Below, piece by piece: positions 51,869 through 60,060 of a stretch of DNA of 64,000 nucleotides (position 1 is its first letter; each line of letters opens with the position of its first letter). Both the position numbers and the translations under genes were made by a program. The stretch lies in assembly GCF_002086485.1 (NCBI RefSeq), contig NZ_MVHF01000017.1, positions 62,001 through 126,000 on the forward strand. Reading direction: 5' to 3'. Source of the DNA: Mycobacterium aquaticum (GTDB taxonomy: Bacteria > Actinomycetota > Actinomycetes > Mycobacteriales > Mycobacteriaceae). A model generated the notes under the pieces. That model searched no databases, had not been told where the DNA came from, and saw only the letters and a list, made by a program, of their open reading frames with translations.

Positions 51869-52663
51869 ATGGGTGAGATGACGAACCGTACTGCACTGGT
51901 GACCGGGGCCTCCTCGGGAATCGGGCTGGCCACCGCCGCGACGCTGGCCCGCGAAGGTGCCGACGTGGCCGTGCTGGCCCGACCCGAGGACGACCTGTCC
52001 GAGGCCGTGCGGCTGGTGAGCGAGCACGGCAGGCGCGCCCTGCCGATCAGTGTCGACGTCAGGGACTCCGCCGCGGTGCGGGCAGCGTTCGAGCGAGCCG
52101 AAGCGGAGCTCGGCCCCATCGACGCCGTGCTCAACAACGCCGGAATCTCCCGCGTCGCACCGCTTGTCGAAACCACCGACAAAGACTTCGACGATCTGGT
52201 GTCGATCAACCTGGCCGGATCGTTTTACGTGCTGCGCGAGGCGGCCCGCGTCATGCAGCCCCGCCGCCGCGGCTCGATCGTCAACACCGGCTCCGAGCTC
52301 GCCCTCATGGGCCAACCGGGCTTCGTCGCCTACACCGCCACCAAGGGTGCCATCGTCGCGATGACCCGCAGTGCCGCAGCGGAATTGGTCACCTGGGGTA
52401 TCCGGGTCAACTCGGTGTGCCCGGGCACCACCCGCACACCGCTGCTCATGGTGGAATTCGAGGACAGCGCCGATCCCGAGGCCGAGATCGCCGAGATCTC
52501 GGCCAGCGTCGCCGCCGGACGTTTCGGCGAGCCGCAGGAGATCGCCGAGGCCGTGGTGTTCCTGCTGTCCGACCGGGCCAGCTATGCCGTGGGCACGCAT
52601 CTCGTGGTCGACGGTGGCCGGTCCACCTGCATACCCGCCGGCAACATCGGCGTCTCTCATTGA
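51869..52663 (+). CDS. Short-chain dehydrogenase/reductase
   Basis: A 264-residue classical SDR from ATG 51869: TGASSGIG cofactor motif, NNAGIS, catalytic Ser in VNTGSELALMGQ, YTATK with Tyr and Lys, and the PG-type exit VCPGTTRTPLLMVEF. The C-terminal VDGGRSTCIPAG is a common SDR end. It lies 14 bp after the epimerase gene and 18 bp before the creatininase gene. It probably oxidises a hydroxyl group of the same pathway intermediate. Confidence 0.92.
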   Translation: MGEMTNRTALVTGASSGIGLATAATLAREGADVAVLARPEDDLSEAVRLVSEHGRRALPISVDVRDSAAVRAAFERAEAELGPIDAVLNNAGISRVAPLVETTDKDFDDLVSINLAGSFYVLREAARVMQPRRRGSIVNTGSELALMGQPGFVAYTATKGAIVAMTRSAAAELVTWGIRVNSVCPGTTRTPLLMVEFEDSADPEAEIAEISASVAAGRFGEPQEIAEAVVFLLSDRASYAVGTHLVVDGGRSTCIPAGNIGVSH

Positions 52664-52681
52664 CCAGCAAGGAGTTACGAC

Positions 52682-53464
52682 ATGACTGAACAAAAGCCGC
52701 GACTGTACCGGGAGATGACCTGGCCGGAGATCGCCGAGGCGGCACGGGCCGACATCCCGGTCGCCATCCCGATCGGTTCGACCGAGCAGCACGGTCACCA
52801 CCTGCCCGTCTGCACCGACTGGCTCATCCCCGAGAAGCTGTTGGAGGAAGCCAGCCGCCGTACCGACCTGGTCGTCGGGCAGTTCGTCCCGTTCGGCTAC
52901 CGCAGCAGGCCGGGAAGCGGTGGCGGGCAGCACATTCCGGGCACCCTCTCACTGCGGGCCACCACCTACATCGCCCTGCTCGAGGACATCCTCAGTGAGC
53001 TCAAACGCGCCGGATTCCGCAACATCGTGCTGTACAACTGGCATTACGAGAACAGCGGATTCATCTACGAGCCCGCGTTCCTGATCTCCGAGAAGCACCC
53101 CGAACTGAAGATCCTCGTGATGGAGGACGCCAACCCCGATTTCACACCGGACCGCCAGCAGGCCATCTGGCCCGACGGCTTCCCGGGCCTGGCGCTCGAG
53201 CATGCCGCCGTGATCGAAACCTCGCTGCTGCTCCACCACGCACCTCATCTCGTGCGCGCCGAGCACATCAAAGCCGACGCTCCCGAGCGCGTCGTCAACC
53301 ACGACGTGCTGCCGATCGACACCCGCATGTCCACCGCCACCGGCACCCTGTCCTCCCCCGAGGCCGCCAGCGCCGAGAAGGGCAAGATGCTCACCGAGTG
53401 GATGGTCGACCGTCTCGTCGCCGTGCTCGCCGACGAGTTCGGGGACCGCCGGCTGACCGTCTGA
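52682..53464 (+). CDS. Creatininase family amidohydrolase
   Basis: A 260-residue hydrolase of the creatininase fold. Metal ligands are expected at Glu/His in GSTEQHGHHLPVCTDW and later His/Glu residues; the usual NGHGGN loop is replaced here by YNWHYENSGF, and a HAAVIETSLLLHHAP segment supplies the second Glu. Members open cyclic amides or cleave formamides (creatinine amidohydrolase, MftE, FAPy-type). The altered loop argues against true creatininase. AAGGAG precedes ATG 52682. Confidence 0.85.
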   Translation: MTEQKPRLYREMTWPEIAEAARADIPVAIPIGSTEQHGHHLPVCTDWLIPEKLLEEASRRTDLVVGQFVPFGYRSRPGSGGGQHIPGTLSLRATTYIALLEDILSELKRAGFRNIVLYNWHYENSGFIYEPAFLISEKHPELKILVMEDANPDFTPDRQQAIWPDGFPGLALEHAAVIETSLLLHHAPHLVRAEHIKADAPERVVNHDVLPIDTRMSTATGTLSSPEAASAEKGKMLTEWMVDRLVAVLADEFGDRRLTV

Positions 53465-53482
53465 TCCTTTGCACCGCATCGG

Positions 53483-53533
53483 GTCTGCGGTGAGGGCGCA
53501 AAACATCGAGAACCGAGCGCCCTCACCGCGGAC
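53483..53533. terminator. Large hairpin between creatininase and lpd genes
   Basis: GCGGTGAGGGCGC (53487-53499) pairs perfectly with GCGCCCTCACCGC (53517-53529), extended by four more pairs (one G-T) to 53483 and 53533. It stands between convergent stop codons and so probably ends the plus-strand operon. No T tract is present, as is common in mycobacterial terminators. Confidence 0.65.
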
Positions 53534-53540
53534 TCAGCGT

Positions 53541-53561
53541 GTCAGCTGCGCGGCAGCTGAC
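53541..53561. terminator. Hairpin after the glycine cleavage operon
   Basis: GTCAGCTGC (53541-53549) and GCAGCTGAC (53553-53561) are perfect 9-base arms with a 3-base loop, 6 bp past the lpd stop codon. Likely 3' end of the seven-gene gcv operon. No U run follows on the minus strand. Confidence 0.65.
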
Positions 53562-53567
53562 CCCTCC

Positions 53568-54938
53568 CTACCCGTGCAGGTGAAGCGGCGCGCCGGATAC
53601 GGCCATCAGCGCCTCACCCAGGGCCTCGTTCTGGGTCGGGTGGGCATGCACGAACCGGGCCGCTTCGGCCGCCTTCACGCCGAGGTTGTAGAGCAGCTGC
53701 GCCTCGCCGATCAGCTCAGAGACGCCGGCTCCGATCATGTGCACGCCCACCACTGCGCCTGCCGGGTCGACGACGAGCTTGACCGCACCGGAGGCCTTGA
53801 GGATCTGGCTGCGCCCGTTGCCCGCCAGGTCGTAGGTGACGGTTTCGACGCCGTCGCCGTACTGCTCACGCGCCGCCTCCTCGGTGAGGCCGACGGACGC
53901 GATCTCGGGATGGCAGTAGGTGACGCGGGGGATGCCTGCGTCGGCGACCAATTCGGCCTCACGGCCCGCGATGCGTTCTGCGACGAATATGCCATGCTGA
54001 AATGCGCGGTGCGCCAATTGCAGTCCGCCGACGATGTCGCCGATAGCGTAGACGCTCGGCACGCTGGTGCGCAACGACTCGTCCGTAACCACGAAACCAC
54101 CTTCGACCGTCACGCCGTTCTCGGCCAGCCCGAGGTCTGCGGTACGCGGGGCGCGGCCGACCGCGACCAACAGCACGTCTGCGCTGAGCACATCACCGGA
54201 TTCCAGGGTCACCTGCACGGCGTCGGCATCGGAGGTGACAGCGGTGACGCGTGCCCCGGTCTTGGCGGTGATGCGACGACGCCGGAACAACCGCTCCAGG
54301 TAGGTGGAGATGGCAGCGTCCTCGTTGGGCACCAGCCGAGGCAATGCTTCGACGATGGTCACCTTGGTGCCGAACGAGGCCCAGAGACTGGCGAATTCGA
54401 CACCGATCACGCCGCCGCCGAGAATGATCGCCGTTTCGGGGATGGTGTCCAGTTCCAGCGCTTGATCGCTGGTGAGCACGCGGTCCGACGTCGAGATGAC
54501 ACCGGGTACCTTCGGGGCGGAGCCGGTGGCCAGCACGATCGTGCGGCCCGTGATGGTGGTGCCGTCGACGTCGACCGTGGTGGGCCCGCTGAGCCTGCCC
54601 CTGCCGTTGACGACGGTGATCCCGAGGCCCTCGATCAAGCCCGACAAGCCCTTGTACAGGCGCGACACCACGGTGTTCTTGAAGCTGTGCAGCTTTTCGG
54701 GGTCCACGCCCTCGAAGGTGGCGTTGACGCCGAATTGGGCTGCGGTGCGGGCGTTGTCGGCGACCTCGGCGGCGTGCAGCAGCGCCTTGGTCGGGATGCA
54801 GCCGCGGTGCAGGCAGGTGCCACCCACCTGAGCTTCGTCGATCAGGATGACCGACTGCCCGAGTTGCGCCGAGCGGATCGCGGCGGCGTAACCGCCGGGG
54901 CCGCCGCCGAGGATGACGACATCAGCTGTGTTGGTCAC
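53568..54938 (-). CDS. lpdA: Dihydrolipoyl dehydrogenase (E3/L-protein)
   Basis: A 456-residue flavoprotein disulfide reductase from GTG 54938, with AAGGAG upstream. FAD motif DVVILGGGPGGYAAAIRSAQLGQ, redox disulfide GGTCLHRGCIPTKALL, NAD motif IILGGGVIGVEFASLWASFG, second FAD motif VYAIGDIVGG, and the C-terminal His-Glu catalytic pair HAHPTQNEALGEAL. It re-oxidises dihydrolipoyl-GcvH in glycine cleavage. It overlaps lipA (GTGA) and is last in the operon, so it is a dedicated glycine-cleavage L-protein. A longer upstream frame belongs to lipA and was discarded. Confidence 0.95.
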   Translation of the reverse strand: MTNTADVVILGGGPGGYAAAIRSAQLGQSVILIDEAQVGGTCLHRGCIPTKALLHAAEVADNARTAAQFGVNATFEGVDPEKLHSFKNTVVSRLYKGLSGLIEGLGITVVNGRGRLSGPTTVDVDGTTITGRTIVLATGSAPKVPGVISTSDRVLTSDQALELDTIPETAIILGGGVIGVEFASLWASFGTKVTIVEALPRLVPNEDAAISTYLERLFRRRRITAKTGARVTAVTSDADAVQVTLESGDVLSADVLLVAVGRAPRTADLGLAENGVTVEGGFVVTDESLRTSVPSVYAIGDIVGGLQLAHRAFQHGIFVAERIAGREAELVADAGIPRVTYCHPEIASVGLTEEAAREQYGDGVETVTYDLAGNGRSQILKASGAVKLVVDPAGAVVGVHMIGAGVSELIGEAQLLYNLGVKAAEAARFVHAHPTQNEALGEALMAVSGAPLHLHG

Positions 54939-55876
54939 GAAATACTCCTTGAAAGTTCGATAGCGGCACGCGCCTGGTCGTAGAGCGTTCCGGCCCGATA
55001 CGACGAGCGCACCAACGGTCCGGACATCACTGAAAGGAAGCCGATCTCCCGGGCGACCCCGTCGAGCTCGGTGAATTCCTCTGGCGTGACCCAACGTTCG
55101 ATGGGGTGATGCCGCGGTGTGGGCCGCAGGTATTGGGTGATGGTGATCAATTGGCAGCCGGCGGCGTGCAGATCACGCAGGGCCTGCACGATCTCATCGG
55201 TGGTCTCCCCCATGCCGAGGATCAGGTTCGACTTGGTGATCAGACCCCGGTTGCGGGCCCGTGACAACACGGCGAGCGAGCGGTCGTAGTCGAAGCCCGG
55301 CCGGATCCTGCGGAAGATACGCGGCACGGTTTCCAGGTTGTGCGCCAACACTTCCGGGGCTGCGTCGAACACTTCGTCGAGCTGCTCGGGTGTCCCGGTG
55401 AAATCTGGGATCAGCAGTTCCACACCTGTGCCCGGGCAGACCGCATGGATCTGCCGGACGGTCTCGGCGTACAGCCAGGCTCCGCCGTCGGGCAGGTCGT
55501 CACGCGCCACCCCGGTGACGGTCGCGTAGCGTAACTGCATCTGTGCCACCGATTCGGCGACGCGCCGGGGCTCGTCGCGGTCGAGCGGTTCGGGGCGACC
55601 GGTGGCAATCTGGCAGAAATCGCACCGCCGCGTGCACTGGTCACCGCCGATCAGAAATGTCGCTTCCCGGGCTTCCCAGCATTCGAAGATGTTGGGGCAG
55701 CCCGCTTCCTGACACACGGTGTGCAGATCGTTGCGCCGCACGAGCGCACTCAACTCACGATATTCGGGCCCGGTCTTGAACGTGGTCTTCATCCACGACG
55801 GCTTGCGTTCCACGGGAGTCTGCGCGTTGCGGACCTCGAGGCGCAGCAGGCGGCGGCCTTCTGGGGTGACGGTCAT
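54935..55876 (-). CDS. lipA: Lipoyl synthase (radical SAM)
   Basis: A 313-residue enzyme from ATG 55876 (MTVTPEGRRLLRLEVRNAQTP); an ATG 21 bases earlier inside sdaA is possible. The auxiliary Fe-S cluster motif CQEAGCPNIFEC (CX4CX5C), the radical-SAM motif CTRRCDFC (CX3CX2C) and the C-terminal RSSYRAG serine ligand are all intact, so it should be active. It inserts two sulfurs into octanoyl groups on lipoyl domains, here most likely GcvH. No lipB is beside it. It is probably a second, operon-specific LipA, as mycobacteria also have a lipB-lipA locus elsewhere. Confidence 0.93.
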   Translation of the reverse strand: MTVTPEGRRLLRLEVRNAQTPVERKPSWMKTTFKTGPEYRELSALVRRNDLHTVCQEAGCPNIFECWEAREATFLIGGDQCTRRCDFCQIATGRPEPLDRDEPRRVAESVAQMQLRYATVTGVARDDLPDGGAWLYAETVRQIHAVCPGTGVELLIPDFTGTPEQLDEVFDAAPEVLAHNLETVPRIFRRIRPGFDYDRSLAVLSRARNRGLITKSNLILGMGETTDEIVQALRDLHAAGCQLITITQYLRPTPRHHPIERWVTPEEFTELDGVAREIGFLSVMSGPLVRSSYRAGTLYDQARAAIELSRSIS

Positions 55877-55880
55877 GGCA

Positions 55881-57263
55881 TCAGCATTCGACGACATTGA
55901 CAGGAACGTTGACCGCCAGGCCACCCATGGAGGTTTCTTTGTACTTGGCACTCATGTCCATCCCCGTGGCCCACATGGTGTCGATGACCTCGTCGAGGCT
56001 CACCCGGTGCGTACCGTCGCCACGCAGCGCCATGCGGGCGGCGTTGATGGCCTTGCCTGCCGAGATGGCGTTCCGCTCGATGCACGGGATCTGCACGAGC
56101 CCACCGATCGGATCGCACGTGAGGCCCAGGCTGTGCTCCATCGCGATCTCGGCGGCGTTCTCGACCTGCTGCGTTGTGCCACCGAGGATTTCGGCGAGCG
56201 CACCGGCAGCCATCGACGCGGCGGACCCCACCTCGCCCTGGCAGCCGACCTCGGCGCCAGAGATCGAGGCCCGCTCCTTGTACAGCGAGCCGATCGCACC
56301 GGCGGTCAGCAGGAAGCGGACGGTCGCGTCGTCCGGGTCGGCAAGCCCTGCGCGCGTGTAGTGCAACGCGTAATACAGGACCGCCGGGATGATGCCCGCC
56401 GCACCGTTGGTCGGCGCGGTCACGATGCGTCCGCCGGAGGCGTTCTCCTCGTTGACCGCCAGCGCCACCAGGTTCACCCAGTCCTCGGCGAAAGCCGGAT
56501 CGCGGTCGGCGTCTTCGGCGGCCAGCCGCACGAACCAGTCGTGCGCACGCCGCCGCACCCGCAGGTTGCCAGGCAGGTACCCGTCGCGCGACATGCCCTT
56601 GGTCTGGCAGGCGACCATGACATCGCGGATGTGTAGCAGCCGCTCGCGCACCTCGGCCTCAGTGCGCGTCGCGCATTCGAGCCGCATCATCGCCTGGCTC
56701 ACCGATATCCGGTCGCGTTCAGTGAGAGCCAAAAGCTCTGCTGCGGACCGGAACCCGCTGTCGCCGTCCGGTTCGCCGGCCACCCGAGCACCCGATTCCC
56801 GTTCAGTGACGACGAATCCGCCGCCGATGGAGAAGTATGTCTCGCGGTACACCTCTTGGCCGTCGGCCGCGACGGCGGTGACCGTCATGGCATTGGGATG
56901 CCCGAGCCGAGTCAACGGGTGCAGCACCATGTCGGCTTCGGTGAGCGCCAACAGAATCCGGCCGGCCAGCCGGATCTTGCCCTCCACCCGGATCGCCGCG
57001 AGCCGTCGTTCCATCTCGTCGGTCTCGATGGTCTCGGGCCGGTAGCCTTCCAGACCCAGCAGGATCGCCGGCATCGTGCCATGACCGGCGCCGGTGGCGG
57101 CCAGCGAGCCGAACAGGTCGACGCGGACATCGGCGACCTCGTCGAGAACGTCGCGGGCGACGAGCTCGTCGACGAATCTACCGGCGGCGCGCATCGGGCC
57201 GACGGTGTGCGAACTCGACGGCCCGATACCGACCGAGAACAGGTCGAACACGCTGATGGCCAT
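55881..57263 (-). CDS. sdaA: L-serine ammonia-lyase (single chain, iron-sulfur)
   Basis: A 460-residue enzyme of the single-chain SdaA type: beta domain front VFDLFSVGIGPSSSHTVGPMRAAGRF, and the catalytic alpha domain with Cys ligands of the [4Fe-4S] cluster at GCQGEVGSAASMAAGAL, LTCDPIGGLVQIPCIERNAI. It converts L-serine to pyruvate and ammonia. The TAA of glyA and the ATG of sdaA share one base (TAATG), so serine made by GlyA is passed on to this enzyme. Confidence 0.95.
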   Translation of the reverse strand: MAISVFDLFSVGIGPSSSHTVGPMRAAGRFVDELVARDVLDEVADVRVDLFGSLAATGAGHGTMPAILLGLEGYRPETIETDEMERRLAAIRVEGKIRLAGRILLALTEADMVLHPLTRLGHPNAMTVTAVAADGQEVYRETYFSIGGGFVVTERESGARVAGEPDGDSGFRSAAELLALTERDRISVSQAMMRLECATRTEAEVRERLLHIRDVMVACQTKGMSRDGYLPGNLRVRRRAHDWFVRLAAEDADRDPAFAEDWVNLVALAVNEENASGGRIVTAPTNGAAGIIPAVLYYALHYTRAGLADPDDATVRFLLTAGAIGSLYKERASISGAEVGCQGEVGSAASMAAGALAEILGGTTQQVENAAEIAMEHSLGLTCDPIGGLVQIPCIERNAISAGKAINAARMALRGDGTHRVSLDEVIDTMWATGMDMSAKYKETSMGGLAVNVPVNVVEC

Positions 57264-58531
57264 TACAGCTCCGGATACAGCGGGAACTGCTCGGCCAGCG
57301 AACGCACCTGCGCGGCAAGGTCATCAACGTTCGCGTCGGGAGCAGCGACGAGAGCCCGGACGATGATGTCGGCGACCTTCGCGAACTCTTCGTCGCCGAA
57401 TCCACGAGCGGCCAGCGCTGGAGTGCCGATGCGCAGCCCGGACGTCACCATCGGCGGGCGGGGGTCGAACGGCACCGCATTGCGGTTGACGGTGATCCCG
57501 ACGGCGTCGAGCCGGTCCTCGGCCTGCTGCCCGTCGATGGCGGCGTTCCGCAGATCCACCAGTACCAGGTGCACATCGGTTCCACCGGTCAGCACCGTGA
57601 TCCCGGCAGCCTGAGCGTCGGGCTGGTTCAACCGCTCGGCCAGGATCTGTGCGCCGCGCAGGACCCGCCGCTGACGCTCGGCGAACTCCGGCTGGGCGGC
57701 CATCTTGAATCCGACGGCCTTGGCGGCGATGACGTGCTCCAGCGGACCGCCCTGCTGACCGGGGAACACCGCAGAGTTGATCTTCTTGGCGATGTCGGCC
57801 TCGTTGGTGAGGATGACGCCGCCGCGGGGACCACCCAGGGTCTTGTGGGTCGTGGAGGTAACGACGTGGGCGTGCGGGACCGGCGAGGGATGCAAACCGG
57901 CGGCGACCAGGCCCGCGAAGTGGGCCATGTCGACCATCAGGTAGGCGCCCACCTCGTCGGCGATCTCGCGGAACCGCGCGAAGTCAAGTTGCCGCGGGTA
58001 CGCCGACCATCCGGCAATGATCAACTGCGGCTTGTGCTCTCGCGCTGCGTCGGCAACGGCGTCCATGTCGATGAGGTAGTCCTCCTTGGACACCCCGTAC
58101 GCGGCGACGTTGTAGAGCTTGCCGGAGAAGTTCAGCCGCATGCCGTGAGTCAGGTGACCGCCGCAGTCCAGCGACAGACCGAGAATCGTGTCACCCGGTT
58201 TGATCAACGCATGCATCACCGCGGCGTTGGCCTGGGCACCCGAATGCGGCTGCACATTGGCGAACTCTGCACCGAAGATCGCCTTCACCCGGTCGATGGC
58301 GAGCCGTTCGATGACGTCGATGTGTTCGCAGCCACCGTAGTAGCGGCGGCCCGGATAGCCTTCGGCGTACTTGTTGGTCAGCACCGAACCCTGGGCCTGC
58401 ATGACCGCGAGCGGCGCATGGTTCTCCGAGGCGATCATCTCCAGGCCGAGCCGCTGCCGGTGCAGTTCATCGCCGATGGCCGAGGCGATCTCGGGGTCGA
58501 ACTCGGTGAGATCCTGATCGAGCACAGTCAT
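57263..58531 (-). CDS. glyA: Serine hydroxymethyltransferase
   Basis: A 422-residue PLP enzyme with the active-site Lys in VTSTTHKTLGGPRGG and the front LEMIASENHAPLAVMQAQGSVLTNKYAEGYPGRRYYGGCEHID. It joins 5,10-methylene-tetrahydrofolate with a second glycine to form serine, thereby using the C1 unit released by GcvP/GcvT. It lies 2 bp after gcvH and is coupled to sdaA. Probably an additional, operon-specific copy besides a housekeeping glyA. Confidence 0.96.
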   Translation of the reverse strand: MTVLDQDLTEFDPEIASAIGDELHRQRLGLEMIASENHAPLAVMQAQGSVLTNKYAEGYPGRRYYGGCEHIDVIERLAIDRVKAIFGAEFANVQPHSGAQANAAVMHALIKPGDTILGLSLDCGGHLTHGMRLNFSGKLYNVAAYGVSKEDYLIDMDAVADAAREHKPQLIIAGWSAYPRQLDFARFREIADEVGAYLMVDMAHFAGLVAAGLHPSPVPHAHVVTSTTHKTLGGPRGGVILTNEADIAKKINSAVFPGQQGGPLEHVIAAKAVGFKMAAQPEFAERQRRVLRGAQILAERLNQPDAQAAGITVLTGGTDVHLVLVDLRNAAIDGQQAEDRLDAVGITVNRNAVPFDPRPPMVTSGLRIGTPALAARGFGDEEFAKVADIIVRALVAAPDANVDDLAAQVRSLAEQFPLYPEL

Positions 58532-58533
58532 GG

Positions 58534-58932
58534 CTAGGCCTCGCTCTTCGCTGCGTATTCCGCTGCGGTCAAAAGGGTTCCGGCTGCGGTCGGCTGTACC
58601 TCGAAGAGCCAGCCCTCGCCGTAGGGGTCGGAGGTCACGAGGGCGGGATCCTCGACGGCAGCCGTGTTGACGGCGGTGACGGTGCCGCTGACCGGTGGGT
58701 ACAGCTCGGACACGGTCTTGGTGGATTCCACCTCGCCACAGGTCTCGCCCGCGGTGATGGTGGCTCCGACCTCGGGCAGGTCGAGGAACACCAGATCACC
58801 CAGCGCCGCCGCGGCGACGGAGGTGATCCCGACCCGCACCGGAACGTCAGGCAGTGCTGCGCCGGGCGCGATCAGCACCCATTCGTGTTCCTCGGTGTAG
58901 CTGCGATCGTCCGGAATCGTGATGTCTGCCAT
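58534..58932 (-). CDS. gcvH: Glycine cleavage system H protein
   Basis: A 132-residue lipoyl carrier. The lipoylation lysine is in ETCGEVESTKTVSELYPPV (ESTK), flanked by the hammerhead beta sheet (SYTEEHEWVLI, VGITSVAAAALGDLVFLDLPEVG, DPYGEGWLFEV). It shuttles the aminomethyl group between GcvP, GcvT and the E3 subunit. It follows gcvT by 12 bp, and LipA and Lpd for it are encoded in the same operon. Confidence 0.97.
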   Translation of the reverse strand: MADITIPDDRSYTEEHEWVLIAPGAALPDVPVRVGITSVAAAALGDLVFLDLPEVGATITAGETCGEVESTKTVSELYPPVSGTVTAVNTAAVEDPALVTSDPYGEGWLFEVQPTAAGTLLTAAEYAAKSEA

Positions 58933-58944
58933 AGTGCTTCCTTT

Positions 58945-60060
58945 TCAGTTGCGGCGGTAGAACGGCGCCGGGGTGACTTCGAACTGCTCTTTGTTGCCGC
59001 GGATGTCGACGTGCAGAACCGTTCCCGGTTCGGCCAGCGACGCGTCCAGGTAGGCCAGGGCGATCGGGTATCCGAGGGTGGGCGACAGCGCGCCGGAGGT
59101 GACGGTTCCGACGGCGGCTCCATCGGGTCCGTGATGAACTGTGTAGCCGGCGCGGGCCGCGCGCCGCGTCGAACCCTTCAGCCCCACCAGCACGCGTTGC
59201 ACGGGCTGTTCGGAAAGCCGCTGCAGTGCATCGCGTCCCACAAAATCCTTGGTCAGGCGAACGACCTTGCCGAGCCCCGCCTCATACGGGTTGGTGGCCT
59301 TGTCGAGTTCGTGCCCGTAGAGCGCCATCCCTGCTTCCAGCCGCAGGGTGTCGCGGCACGCCAGGCCCGCGGGGGACCCGCCGGCGGCAGTGGTGGCTGC
59401 CAGCAGCAACCGCCACAGGTCCACCGCGTGTGCGTTGGGCACGTAGAGTTCGAAGCCGTCCTCGCCCGTGTACCCGGTGCGGGCCAGCAGCACATCGATG
59501 TCGGCGACACGGGCCTCGGTCACCGCGTAGTACTTGAGATCTCGCACCGTCTCGCGCTGGTCCTCGGGCACCAGAGAACTCACGATGGCCTCGGACGCCG
59601 GGCCCTGCACGGCGATCAGTGCGGTATCGGTGGACTGATCGTCCACCTGGGCGTCGAATTCGGCGGCCCGGCTGCGCAGTTCGCCCGCAACGGTCGGAGC
59701 GTTCGCGGCGTTGGCGACGACCAGGAAGTGCTCGTCGGCGAGCCGGTACACCACGAGATCGTCGATGACGCCGCCATCGGTATCGCACATCAGCGAGTAC
59801 TTGGCGCGCCCGACGGCGATCTTGGAGGCCTCACCGACCAGCGCGAAGTCGAGCGCTGCGGCGGATTGCGGTCCCGTGATGGAGATTTCACCCATGTGGG
59901 ACAGGTCGAACAGGCCCGCGGTCTCACGCACCGCCTTGTGCTCGGCCAGTTCACTGCCGTACTTCAGCGGCATCGCCCATCCCGCGAAGTCGGTAAAACT
60001 GGCGCCCAGTTCCCGGTGTTCGTCGATCAGTGGCGAAGCCGGGGTGCGGTCGTCGGTCAT
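58945..60060 (-). CDS. gcvT: Glycine cleavage system aminomethyltransferase (T protein)
   Basis: A 371-residue folate enzyme: FTDFAGWAMPLKYGSELAEHKAVRETAGLFDLSHMGEI at the front, RTGYTGEDGFELYV in the middle and RDTLRLEAGMALYGHELD, all standard GcvT. It takes methylene from aminomethyl-lipoyl-GcvH to tetrahydrofolate and releases ammonia. The ATG at 60060 overlaps the gcvP stop codon (ATGA). A longer frame upstream runs through gcvP and is not real. Confidence 0.96.
   Translation of the reverse strand: MTDDRTPASPLIDEHRELGASFTDFAGWAMPLKYGSELAEHKAVRETAGLFDLSHMGEISITGPQSAAALDFALVGEASKIAVGRAKYSLMCDTDGGVIDDLVVYRLADEHFLVVANAANAPTVAGELRSRAAEFDAQVDDQSTDTALIAVQGPASEAIVSSLVPEDQRETVRDLKYYAVTEARVADIDVLLARTGYTGEDGFELYVPNAHAVDLWRLLLAATTAAGGSPAGLACRDTLRLEAGMALYGHELDKATNPYEAGLGKVVRLTKDFVGRDALQRLSEQPVQRVLVGLKGSTRRAARAGYTVHHGPDGAAVGTVTSGALSPTLGYPIALAYLDASLAEPGTVLHVDIRGNKEQFEVTPAPFYRRN

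Noticed and set aside
47497..53464. GMC, SDR and creatininase genes considered as a mycofactocin locus
   Set aside because: MftE and MftG belong to the same superfamilies, but no mftA, mftB, mftC, mftD or mftF-like gene is present, and the GMC protein has a gluconate-dehydrogenase-type small subunit.
53568..54938. lpd gene considered as mercuric reductase or glutathione reductase-like
   Set aside because: The CLHRGC redox motif and HPTQNEALGEAL end match dihydrolipoyl dehydrogenase, and it is in the gcv operon.
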